The translations under genes and the position numbers were made by a program. A DNA stretch of 64,000 nucleotides. Origin: Scilla litardierei. Its lineage: Eukaryota; Streptophyta; Magnoliopsida; Asparagales; Asparagaceae. Position 1 is the first letter of the stretch, and each line of letters starts with the position of its first letter. The notes under the pieces were generated by a model. It ran no database searches, was not told the DNA's origin, and saw only the letters and a list, made by a program, of their open reading frames with translations. The DNA lies in assembly GCA_030789695.1 (NCBI GenBank), contig CM061139.1, positions 103,958,037 through 104,022,036 of the forward strand, read 5' to 3'. Shown in pieces: positions 44,652-54,475 of this stretch.

Positions 44652-45024
44652 AGGCTCACTCGGCCGAGTATACTAGTCACTCGGCCGAGTACAGAAGTTC
44701 GTCCGGCCGAGCCGCTCACGAACGAGGGAAGTCTGTTGTACCCAACTCTCTGTCTATTTTCCTCATTTCATTATAACTGCTACTCGGCCGAGTATATATA
44801 TTCACTCGGCCGAGTGAAACGGATACCCTCCTTGGGCGAGTCATGCCGAGTAGCTTGAGTCACTCGGCCGAATGGACTTACTCCACTCGGCCGAGGCTGG
44901 CAAAGCCACTCGGCCGAGGCTGGCAAAGCCACTCGGCCGATGCGATATCGGGGAGAAAATTTCTATTGCCTCGCTCGGCCGAGTGACCACGTCACTCGGC
45001 CGAGTCGTAACTTCTATTATATAA
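44652..45024 (+). promoter_or_regulatory. Putative internal promoter of G: palindromes plus TATA
   Basis: About ten CACTCGGCCGAGTG-type copies (44655-45006), the last in the context CACTCGGCCGAGTCGTAACTT that also ends the F LTR cluster, then TATATAA at 45018-45024. This repeats the U3 layout outside the LTR, 570 bp ahead of the ATG of the downstream ORF. It may drive a separate transcript. Alternatively it is a captured piece of an LTR; the LTR's start is not present. Confidence 0.55.
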
Positions 45025-45588
45025 GGACCGAGGGGGGGGCGCGTTTTTTGAAACCGCAAAATTCCCAAATCGCCCGACCCCTCGGATTCCCCTCGCCCGA
45101 TACCGCTCGTTCTCACCCCCACTCGCCCGACCAAGCCCGCGCGCGCCGCCGCTCGGCCTGCCACCGCCGGCCGACCGTCGCCGCCCCCCCCCCCCCCCCC
45201 CCCCCCGCCCGAGTCGCCGCCGGCAGCCCCGTCTCCGATCACCTCCGGTTCGCTTATTTTCACCATTTTCTTCTCTTTTTGCGTAGTTTTTGAGGATCCG
45301 CGTATTAATCAAACCCCTAACCCGAATCAATTCCCATATCTATCTGTTATACCCCTATTGCTCCATACATTTTGATTATTACTCGCTGATATCGCTTTTC
45401 CATGCGCAGGTTGCTTTTTGGAGCTTAGGGGAGCTCAGGGGAGCTTCTACGGGCTGCTCAGGACCTCGTGGAGGCGCGGACTTCGCACGCTTCCACTGCT
45501 TAGCACTCGCGGCGTGTTTGGGTAAACTCTTTCCACTCTTTGTGCACACGCCGCACTTTTCACTTTTCGGCGCGCGCTCGGGGCCAAT
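45025..45588 (+). other. Leader ahead of the G downstream ORF
   Basis: C-rich leader with 23 C in a row (45184-45206), then an AT-rich stretch that ends in a splice-acceptor-like TTTTCCATGCGCAG at about 45398-45411. It may contain an intron. No gene supported here on either strand. Confidence 0.4.
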
Positions 45589-47793
45589 ATGCCTTCCCGG
45601 ACACGGCCGCGGTCGAAGAGAGCTTCCGCCAAGCGGAAGCGGTCGGATGATGCCGGCCCCTCCCACGAGTTGGAGGACTCTCCTCCACCGTCCCCCACAC
45701 ACCCCGCACACCCAGCACATCCTGCAGGCCCCGCACACCCCGCACAGCCTGCAGTGCACCCACAGCCCGCACAGCCTCTCCCTGCCGATCCACAGCCACC
45801 ACCACCGGCTCCACTGGTCGGGCCGCTCGGGATTACGTTCCGAGACGACGCACACCGCGCCGTCTTCGAGCGTATCTCCCAGCGCTCGATCGTACCCTCC
45901 AGGTTTGCACACCTCGCTGACCTAGGACGCCTGGGGGTACTTGAGGGGATGCTCACGTTGTACGACAACGTGGGCTGGCGAGATTTTTTCCAGGTTTCGG
46001 CGGATACTTTTACCAGCCCGACACTTGAGGTTTTGAGTTCGATCGCCCGGACCGATGAGGGATGCTCATTTAGGTTCATGGATCGAGAGTGCCAGGTCAC
46101 TCTCGATATGATGAGAGCATTCGTCTCATGGCCCGCAGTCCCCGGAGCCGATCGCGGTTACGGCCCTACCCACATCCCCCCACCTTCTTTCGACGCCGGT
46201 GCCTTCTGGGCCCGGATCACAGGCCACCACGCCGCCTTTGACCCTAGTAGGGCCAAGGCCTCGGCCATTGTCCACCCCTGCCTACGTATTGCCCAGCGCC
46301 TTATGGCGACCACCTTTTTGGCCAGATATGAGCCGGGCACGATGTCTACGCCAGAGCTTTACATGCTCTACGCGATGACACGTCACAGAGCTCTATCTAG
46401 GTATGGAGATGAGCTTGTCCCCGCCGTCGTGATCGACATTGCGGCTTGGTTTTTAGATCGTATCATTATGTCGGTGGGCGCTCGCTCATCGATATGCTGC
46501 GGCGGTCTGATCACCCTGCTTACCATGATGACCGGCGAGGACCTACCTGACGACCTGCGACGTGTTCCGGGCCCCACTTCCTTGTCGATAGACGTTATGG
46601 CCCGGATGAAGATGCTGCGTCCGCATGGTGAGCGTCATTGGGTCTGGTTGCACGGCCCTTTCGGTGCCGACTACATGATTCTCCCGAGCCCAGCTCGGAC
46701 CCAGATTGCACCGGCCCACTTTGACTGGCTCCCAGCGATGGATGTCATCATCCCCGCTGCGTACGTGCTCAAGGCCGAGGAGGCTGAGCAGGCCCACGCT
46801 GCCCACGCTGCCCACGCTGCTCCCGCAGACCCTGCCGCACACCCTGCCGAGCCTGCTGCCGACCCCGTCGACCCTGTGGCCCCTCAGCCTGTTCCTGACG
46901 TTTCCACTGCTCCTGACACTTCTGTCCCCACCTCTGTCAGTGTCGAGAGTACTTTTGCTGAGCCCACTTCCACCACTGTCACCACTTCCGAGGCTGTCCC
47001 CACCACTCCCGCTGCCACCTCTGGCCCTCTGTCCGTGGAGCCTCTTTGCTCCGCACTCCCCGAGCGCCCGCCGACCTTTGTCGAGAGTGGAGCGCCCTCA
47101 TTTGCCGCGGTCGTGGAGACCATGGCTAGCATGATCTCCGCTGGGATTGCGCCTTTTGGACCACACAGTTCCGCCCCAGCGGTAGAGTCCTCTGTCTCCA
47201 CAGCCGCCGTATACTCTGAGAGCGTCGTGGCGTCTGTCCACACTTCTGGGCCACTGACCTCTCTTGCCACCTCGTTGCCTCTTTTGCACGCTTCCTTTGC
47301 TGCCGCTGCCTCTACTTCTCACCAGCCGGTGCCCCAGCCTCACACTGAGGCCAGGCCCACATTTGCTGGCGCGGCACCTTTTGTCCCCTTCCCTGCTGAG
47401 CCCGTTACATACTCCACTCGCGTACGCCAGCCCCGCCCCGCGCAGCCTAGACCGGTGCGTCCCTCTGCACCACCCCCGCCCGACACTGTACTGCAGAGCA
47501 TACGTGCTCTTGAGTTGGCGGTGAGTGGTATTAGAGCTGACCTTAGGACCCTGTCCTCCACCGTCTCTACGATGGCTGGACGCTCTGCCCTGATCCCTCA
47601 GATCCACTACTGCCTGACACAGATCTTAGAGCGTCTTCCGCGCGTACCACCACCCACCCAGCAGGTTCCCACTCACACTTCCACACACACTAGACCTGCT
47701 TCCACTTCCACGCCCACCACAGCTCAGCAGCCTACAGCACCACCTCCACCACCTCCGCCTCAGGACGGAGACGGCGCAGCACCACCTCCCTAG
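45589..47793 (+). CDS. Athila-type downstream ORF protein of G
   Basis: 734 codons from ATG, intact. A basic, nuclear-signal-like N terminus (RTRPRSKRASAKRKRS) is followed by Ala-His-Pro repeats (about residues 35-60). The folded part, about residues 85-340, begins RISQRSIVPSRFAHLADLGR and includes LYDNVGWRDFFQVS and TFTSPTLEVLSSIA, the pattern of the plant transposon-protein domain found in Athila elements in the position often called env-like. The rest is Pro/Ala/Thr/Ser-rich and ends in a run of Pro. I see no signal peptide or clear membrane segment, so an envelope role is not supported. Function unknown. Confidence 0.7.
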   Translation: MPSRTRPRSKRASAKRKRSDDAGPSHELEDSPPPSPTHPAHPAHPAGPAHPAQPAVHPQPAQPLPADPQPPPPAPLVGPLGITFRDDAHRAVFERISQRSIVPSRFAHLADLGRLGVLEGMLTLYDNVGWRDFFQVSADTFTSPTLEVLSSIARTDEGCSFRFMDRECQVTLDMMRAFVSWPAVPGADRGYGPTHIPPPSFDAGAFWARITGHHAAFDPSRAKASAIVHPCLRIAQRLMATTFLARYEPGTMSTPELYMLYAMTRHRALSRYGDELVPAVVIDIAAWFLDRIIMSVGARSSICCGGLITLLTMMTGEDLPDDLRRVPGPTSLSIDVMARMKMLRPHGERHWVWLHGPFGADYMILPSPARTQIAPAHFDWLPAMDVIIPAAYVLKAEEAEQAHAAHAAHAAPADPAAHPAEPAADPVDPVAPQPVPDVSTAPDTSVPTSVSVESTFAEPTSTTVTTSEAVPTTPAATSGPLSVEPLCSALPERPPTFVESGAPSFAAVVETMASMISAGIAPFGPHSSAPAVESSVSTAAVYSESVVASVHTSGPLTSLATSLPLLHASFAAAASTSHQPVPQPHTEARPTFAGAAPFVPFPAEPVTYSTRVRQPRPAQPRPVRPSAPPPPDTVLQSIRALELAVSGIRADLRTLSSTVSTMAGRSALIPQIHYCLTQILERLPRVPPPTQQVPTHTSTHTRPASTSTPTTAQQPTAPPPPPPPQDGDGAAPPP

Positions 47794-49752
47794 GCACCCT
47801 TGATGCCATCGATTCCTTTTGCCGTTGTGCTGCCCGTTTCTGCTGGGTCCTGATGCCTTTTTGACCCCCCCCCCCCCTCCCCTCACTTTTTTGTGATTCT
47901 CATTTGCCGTATCTTTATATATCTTTTTTGGGAGAGAGGGAGAGCTTTTGGTGACCCATTTATACTCGTATCACTCATATCTGTGCATGCATCATATCCG
48001 CATCATATTTTCGTTTCTTTATTTTTCGATTTATTATCTTTTTTCTTTCCATCATGCATGCACCCTCACTTGCCCCTCTCATTACTTGTCTCTCTGTGTG
48101 CCACACTTTGCACATTGAGGACACTGTGCACTTTAGCTTGGGGGAGTGAGTTCTCACGTTCTTTTTCGATTTGCCACCTTTATTTTTAGTTTTTCACACC
48201 GTTTCTTTTCACTTTTGCACTCATTTTTCTTTATTTTCTTTCATTTTGCCATGCATCACGTTTTTCTTATTTCTCTGTGTGCCGCATTGCATAGTTTTAT
48301 TTTTCTTATCTTTATTTCTTTCCTTTTTCATCTCATGCTAAAGATGAATTTTCTGTGATGATGTCTACGTGGAGTTAGCTTATTCTATATGCATGCTATA
48401 TTTGTCATGTCTTAGATTTTATTCCTGATATCATGTGCTATGACTTGCTTTACATCTAGAATAGTAACCCACACTTTCTCCGCATGAAAATGGATGAAGT
48501 TTTATTATTAACTGAGCCTGAATATTCATATGTATGCTATCACAGAAAACACACCAAGATTCACGCATTGAATGCCTATATCTGGAGTACCGATTTCTTT
48601 TCATATATCACTTCTATATGCATGAATTGTACACTTCACTTCGGGATGATTGAATGATGTTAGCTATGATATATCTGGATTAGTTAGCTTTTTTGTGATC
48701 AAAACTGAGTAGATTATATTACCCTGCTGAAGTTGTCGTGCATGTCCTATAGAGTGAACCGAGAGTTATATATATTTCTTTCTCCACAAATCTTGAACAT
48801 CATTTCTCTACTTTTAAAAATCATTGGTGAATCTCCCCTTAGTGATTCTATTTTATGGCATTTCCCCCGCTATTAATTCCTAGCTCCAAATCCCTTCTTC
48901 TAAAAAAAAATAAATAATAAAGAGAGAAAAACAAACTTGTATATCATTATCTCTCTCTGAGTTGGGATCATTGTGTATATATTGCTTATTGAAAAAAAAA
49001 GGAAAAAAAAAGAAAAAAAAAGAGAAAAGAGGAAAAATCCTCAATAAAAGATCACATCTCACTTTCTTTCTTTCTTCTCTTCTTTGCTTTTGGAGCTATA
49101 TGAAAATGGGGATGTAAATATTTTTGTGCCACCACGCTTATAGATAAGCTTGGGGGAGGGGATCCATTGATGTGTGAGAGAGTGACTGCTTGACATCGCA
49201 CGACAACCTAGGCTAAGTAATGTTCTATACTCGGTGAGATTGTTTCTAGCTTCACGAAATCCAGAAATCTAAGCCTAGCGTTCATTTCATGAAATCCAAA
49301 CTTTTCCATTCTCCCTATTCTATAGTGTGATACTCTTATACTCCAGATAGAAAGCGTTCAATTGAAAAGTGTGTGATCTGTGATTTGTATACCGCTTTAA
49401 ATGATTCAGGCAATGTTAATTTTAAAATCATTCCGTTCTTCATGATTATATCAATGTTCATGGGTTTTCTATTTCTATTTGCACTATTATACTATGATAT
49501 CAAAATAAGATTCTTTGACGTGTATTTCTCATTCGGTGCATGCTATAAGAGTAAGTGAAACCCACGCCCTGAGAAAATGATCTAGCACCCTACCTCTTCG
49601 CTTCTTTCTTTCGTCTTTATTTTCATTTGGTTTTCATTCTTCTTCGTTTTTCATTTTTTTTCAATCTTCGCCGTTATCGTTTTCCGAATCCACCGGGTTC
49701 GCCTTTTACTTATCTTCCTCGAGGACGAGTAAGAGGCAAGCTTGGGGGATTT
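47794..49752 (+). other. G 3' non-coding region with repeated purine tracts
   Basis: 13 C in a row at 47865-47877. CATTGAGGACACTG and TTTAGCTTGGGGGAGTG at about 48112-48148; further AAGCTTGGGGG tracts at 49146 and 49738, the last adjoining the 3' LTR. An A-rich block lies at 48900-49060. Same order as in F. No gene. Confidence 0.65.
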
Positions 49753-51467
49753 TGATCACTCCATATTTTACACCTTTTTCCCGTGGATTTGCATGCCATT
49801 TAGATCGCCCAAATCATGTTTTTCATGATATATCGACGATATTGCGATGCTTTTCACGATTTGTTGTTTTTATCGCATTTCAGGTGATTTGGCGCGATTT
49901 GGAGTGATCTCGAGACGCGCTTACTCTACACGGCCACCGACGACCTCCCCGAGGGATATTTTGCTGTTGGAGAGGAGCGGAAGAAGAATGGACGTCGCAG
50001 GAGCGACGAGGAGGCGAAAACAATCAGATTGGGCATTTTTTGTGTCCCACTCGGCCGAGTGGAGGAGCTACTCGGCCGACCAGCGAGACACTGCTCGGCC
50101 GACCCGTTCAGACACGTTTTCCATGTGTACTCGGCCGAGCGACGGAGACCACATCGGCCGAGTGATGATACCACGTCCGCCCGAGTGCAGTGAAGCCATC
50201 GGCCGAGTGACGACAACTCACTCGGCCGAGCCGCCTCCGAACTGAAGACCCTTGAAGCCCACGACTTACTGGAAAATGACAGGGTTTTCACTCGGCCGAG
50301 CGACTTTTGTCACTCGGCCGAGTGCGATGTGCTGCCTGTAGCGAAATTTGCGGAAAACAGGCTGTGCAGGGGCGTTTTGGTCAGGATTTTTGGACGATTT
50401 TTGGGGCTATTTAAGCCCTGTTTTTACCCTAGTTCCAGGAGCCATCTCTTAGATTTTTTGCAGCTTTTTGAGATTACTTTTTAGCTTTATTATTTTGTGA
50501 TTGGAGAAGAGAAAAACTTGGATTTTTGTTGGATCAATTGAAGAACTACTTTGGTTTGCATCTCTCTTCCCCAAAAACTCTATTTTTATTGTTTATATCA
50601 TTGTTGTGATGAATTCCATTGTCTATTTCATTGATTATCTTTGTGCTATTGCTATGATTTGTGAGTAGTCTCCACGTCTTGGGGCGTGGGGATGAACCCT
50701 ACAAGCCCAATTTCGTATTTGTGGTAAATTGGTAGAAATTGTGCTAGAATCAATAATTAGAGATTAGATTGGGATCGAATCACTACGGATGGCTAGGTAT
50801 TCATATCAATTGGGATTTGCAAGAGATTGGATCCCAATTTGATAGGAAGCCCTAGAAATCCGAATTGGGTTGGAGTCGGATTTTCGAAGTATCGGTTTGC
50901 AAGAGATTGGACCGATACTAGGATCTCCGGTTGCAATTCCGTGCCGATACCCATTTGCAAGAGATTGGACGGGTAGGAACTATCCTAATTTAGATTGTGG
51001 ACCGAGTTTGCAAGAGATTGGGCTCGGTGCGCAATTGGACGATGATGTTGATCCTAATGCTAGCTTTCCTAGGCTAGGGTTTGCAAGAGATTGGACCCGA
51101 CCCTAGGATAGCTATAGACCGGCAACAGCACGAGAGCGTGAGCTTGGTTCCACATTTAGTTGCAACTAGTTCATCCAAATTCTCATTCTAGCAATTTTGA
51201 TACCGACGAACCACATCTATGAAATACAGTGAGTAGCGGGGATTCCCCATTCCCTAGACGTTCTTTATTTGATTTGATATTTCGCACATTTGTCTGACGG
51301 TTGTGACAGGATCGCCCAAGGCAACTCTTTCTATTCTTGAATAGCCAGGTTAATTAGAAGCAAGCACGGTCATTCGTCCTCCCTGTGTTCGATACCCGCT
51401 CGCCGCTATACCGTGCGCTTGCGGTAAAACTACAACCGTTCTTTGGGTGTACGTCCCGGAGCGATCA
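49753..51467 (+). repeat. 3' LTR of G
   Basis: 1715 bp, TGATCACTCC...GGAGCGATCA, complete. Palindromes about 50048-50326, CTATTTAAG 50407-50415, stem-loops 50808-51107. Followed by CGGGC. Confidence 0.95.
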
Positions 51468-52743
51468 CGGGCGACGTGGTCAACAGCGATCTGTTCGATC
51501 AAAATCGAACGGCCTCGTTTACTTCCGAAGCGAACGTAGAGGCAGCATTTTACGGAGCGACGTGGCAATGTTACGATCGCTCGATCGCAATCAAACGGTG
51601 GAGAGTGCTCCAGCCTGAGGCAAAGCGAGCGGACAACGTGGCTAATTTTTTGTCCGTTGGATTATAATCCGACGGTCATGATATATTCCGAGATGGATTC
51701 GTACGCGAGCGAAAGTGTTGTTCCGCTGGCCACGTGTCGCCACGAGAGTCGATCCCGCCCAGATCGAACGGCAGAGGATCGATGCGGCTTTATGGGTGTG
51801 GGTTTAAGGCAAATGGATGCTGGTTTTGAACCCGATAGCAACATTAAACCCACAATCTAATTATATAAGGTATTTCTATGGTTTTTGAGCGTATTCTTGG
51901 TGTATTTGGGCGATTTTGGAGCCGATTTTTGCAGTAATTTTCTGAGAATCCAGAGAGCAACCTGAGGGAATTTTCAGAGGCTTTTAGGAGGAAGAAGAAG
52001 GGTTTTCTTAGGCAAATAGATAGCGTATTTGGTGATATTCCTTGAACTCTATTGTGTATTTTGAATTTTAATTATTTCTATTGCTTAGAACTATGGTTAT
52101 TGTGATTTTCAGTATGAGTAGCTAAATTCTCATTGTGCATGGTCTGGTGTAGTTAGGGGATATGATTTGTATTCGTTTGGTTGAATTGTCGTGCTAAAAT
52201 TGTCATGTTGATAAAGTTGTAGTCTTTATTTTTAAATCTACTCTTCATCTTCCAAAAGAACGTGATTTAGTAGATGATCACCTCACAAGGGTGAGTTTTG
52301 ATTTCCCCAAAAGGGACTTTCATCGCTTATATTTAAAAGACTAAAACTTTAGCAACGATTGTATTGAATTTTGTGCTTTAATCCCCACAAGGATATTTTC
52401 CGGTGAATTGCTCTCAAAAAGAGAATTCATTGAGTTATATTTAATCAACCAAATTAATACAAATCATGGATCCTAATGAACACATACCATGTGCATACTT
52501 CTCATATATATTTTTATACACGAAACTTTATTTGCACGTATTGTTCACGTACTAAAAACCACGATCAAACCCATTGAAACCATCGTCATCATAAGTGGTT
52601 AGTCTCTTTTCGTTGACTCTCTATTTGATTTGAGCTTTGTGGTTGCAACAGATTTTCTCCCAAGGATTCGATATTTGGACTCCCAGATTATATTACTTGT
52701 ACGGACTCTTTCGCTTGAGAGAATCACATTTTTGGGCTGAGCA
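51468..52743 (+). repeat. 3' LTR of E1, right part
   Basis: Starts with the duplicated CGGGC and continues the E1 LTR to GGGCTGAGCA. Its sequence matches 27541-28813 with scattered changes. TATATAAGG at 51862-51870. Confidence 0.9.
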
Positions 52744-53160
52744 CATGAGCTCCTCCTTCTCTCTCGCAGCGGCCCCCTCGAGCTCAGCAACCTTGGCCTG
52801 GAACTCAGCGGCCTCTACTTTGCAAGCCTCTGCACATCTCTCAGAGTCGAAGGCTTTGCCTCGGAGCTCGATCGCCTTCCTCTTCGAAGCGTCGAGATCT
52901 GCCTGGAGCTGAATTACCTCCATCCTCCATTGAAACTCAGCAGACTTGCGAAGGTCGGACATGGACGAGAGGCTATTTTTGGCCTCTACAGCTACCCACT
53001 CAGCCTCTACCTTGGGTACGAGGGCCCTCTCCAGGTCCTCTTCATCTTCTTTGTCTGGGCTTCGAGCTCGAATGCCCTGCGCTCAGCGGCAGCCACCCGC
53101 CGACCTCCTTTGATCAAGTCGATGGCCTGGTGGGGCAACACAGCGCCAATGATGGATGAC
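52744..53160 (-). pseudogene. Antisense coiled-coil ORF of Tat element, main part
   Basis: On the minus strand: GAVLPHQAIDLIKGGRRVAA, then a frameshift near 53020-53050, then a coiled coil rich in Glu/Ala/Lys (SLSSMSDLRKSAEFQWRMEV, DASKRKAIELRGKAF, VAELEGAAAREKEEL). It ends at the E1 border and continues in frame at 26998. Antisense ORFs of unknown role are known downstream of pol in Tat elements. The right limit is where similarity to coding stops. Confidence 0.6.
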
Positions 53161-53242
53161 GTCCCCTATTTTTGTGCACTATGTGTAGAAGGAACGGGGA
53201 TACCAGATTTAAATATTTATAACTGCAAGTGCACGGTGTAGT
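53161..53242. other. Junction segment with Athila-LTR-like scrap
   Basis: Contains AACTGCAAGTGCACGGTGTAG, the reverse complement of the U5 motif kept in F (around 33675-33690). Probably a leftover of an Athila LTR on the minus strand. Confidence 0.35.
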
Positions 53243-54461
53243 TGTTGGGGGATATGCCATCAGATCATTTGTATTTGATGCAAATGATAATTTAAGCCTA
53301 GATAGAACTAATTTGCATATAATGCAAAAGAGGTTAAATGTGTCTTAAATTATTTAAGACCATATTTTATATAATAAATGCATGGAAAAGGTTACCTAGA
53401 TGACGGGATCGTTCCGCTCTAAACGCAGGTTCAAACCGCGTCAAAAACGGAGTCCAAATGCACAAGTTATAGCCAAAACAAGTCAGCCCAAACTGTTGGG
53501 CTGAACCCAGCGAAAATGGAGGCCCACCAAGCCTGAATTTTCTGGTTAGGTTTTTGAAACCCGGGATTTTTTTGATGGCTGGATTTTCCATCTTTGAATG
53601 GTTTTGGATAACTTTGGACGATCAATTGAAGGGTCAAACGGACTCCGATTGACTCGCCGTTTTTTCCTATGCGTTAACCGTTGAACGCCCTTCGAATTGG
53701 TAGGTTGTATCAATCATGAAGCTCAACGGTGAGTGAGTTATAATTCAGGGAAGTTTGGCCTTTATGAAAAGCAAACTAAATTGAATTTATTAACTCCAAA
53801 CTTTAGTCCCACATCGGTTGTGGAGAAAAGGGGAGAGTCAGCCGCCTATATAAATAGGGGCCTCCCCCCTTCCTCCAAACTCTTCCCAAAGCTCAAGATC
53901 TGAGCGTCTCCCAAAAACATTGGAGCACGCTCGGATCAAAGCTTAAATAAATTTTTCTTCTCCCTATATTTCTGCCTTACTCTTAAATGGCTCTAGCAAA
54001 GCCACAAAGGAGTTCGAATTCGGATCCGAAATCTTGACGAAGGCTTTCACTCGCGTGAAACTTTCTTCGGTGCGTGGTTAGCTCGACGACACGAGGATTG
54101 CTCACCTCGGGATGCGGAGCAATTCGAGGAGCGGCTCGGCGTGGGACGGGGAGCGGCTCAGCGTGGGACGGGGAGCGGCTCGAAAGACGGTGCGGTACAT
54201 CTTGCCTGCCCCAGAGTTGAGATTTCTGGTATGTTTTTAGAAGATTTCGTTTTAATTATTCGTCGTAGTTTAGATCCCTCTTTAGGTGGTCAGATCTACC
54301 CCAAGTTGGCAGAGATCCTGGCTAAGAGGGTCTGGTTCCTTAGGGTTGCATGTTAATTAGATTAACATAAGTTTTCCGCCGCGCATTTTATGTCTATGTT
54401 CCGTCCGACTTAGGACGGGAATAGAGTTTTTTGTGCCCTAAGGGTCCTAGAAAACCCTTCA
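53243..54461 (+). repeat. Copia-like LTR
   Basis: Begins TGTTGGGGGATATGCC and ends CCCTTCA just before a Met-tRNA-type primer site. It has CCCACATCGGTTGTGG and a good TATA box, TATATAAAT (53847-53855), followed by a C-rich leader. A 22-bp direct repeat (GAGCGGCTCGGCGTGGGACG) occurs nearly three times at 54129-54182. No partner LTR of the same sequence is obvious in the window. Confidence 0.6.
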
Positions 54462-54462
54462 G

Positions 54463-54475
54463 TGATATCAAAGCC
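54463..54475 (+). other. Primer binding site, degraded
   Basis: TGATATCAAAGCC, two mismatches to the initiator Met site TGGTATCAGAGCC, directly after the LTR. Confidence 0.6.

Larger units (their letters stand above)
39678..51467 (+). mobile_element. G: non-autonomous Athila element (gag-PR and downstream ORF, no pol)
   Basis: LTRs 39678-41386 (first six bases missing) and 49753-51467, nearly identical by eye. Primer site TGGCGCCGTTGCCGGGG. Gag-protease 41556-44327, then directly the GGGAGGCAACCC element that in Athila follows integrase. So RT, RNase H and IN are deleted. An Athila-type downstream ORF follows at 45589. Right duplication CGGGC (51468-51472) matches the one left of F. Confidence 0.9.
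26999..52743 (+). mobile_element. E1: non-autonomous Athila-like element (net about 5.9 kb), split by F-G
   Basis: LTR 26999-28813, tRNA-Asp-type primer site, gag-like ORF, 3' non-coding region, and an LTR at 31105 that resumes at 51468. The 5-bp duplication CATGA is at 26994-26998 and 52744-52748. The inner insertion has its own duplication, CGGGC (31647-31651 and 51468-51472). No PR, RT, RNase H or IN. It depends on an autonomous relative. The LTRs differ at many positions, so E1 is older than F and G. Confidence 0.9.
21159..53160 (+). mobile_element. Decayed Tat-lineage Ty3 element (net length about 6.2 kb), interrupted
   Basis: 5' LTR, primer site, PR, RT, RNase H, archaeal-type second RNase H, IN, tandem repeats and an antisense ORF are all recognisable in that order. 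The extra RNase H between RNase H and IN is diagnostic of the Tat lineage. Gag is missing between primer site and PR (only about 240 bp). Element E1 (26999-52743) splits it inside the antisense ORF. Its right end is near 53160, without a 3' LTR. Many stops and frameshifts show it is dead. Confidence 0.85.

Noticed and set aside
45379..47607. Minus-strand frames opposite the G downstream ORF
   Set aside because: The sense strand is GC-rich and Pro/Ala-coding, which leaves antisense frames open by chance; no domain is visible.
45589..47793. Calling the G downstream ORF an envelope gene
   Set aside because: No signal peptide, transmembrane segment or cleavage site can be seen; only the Athila-type position supports the name.
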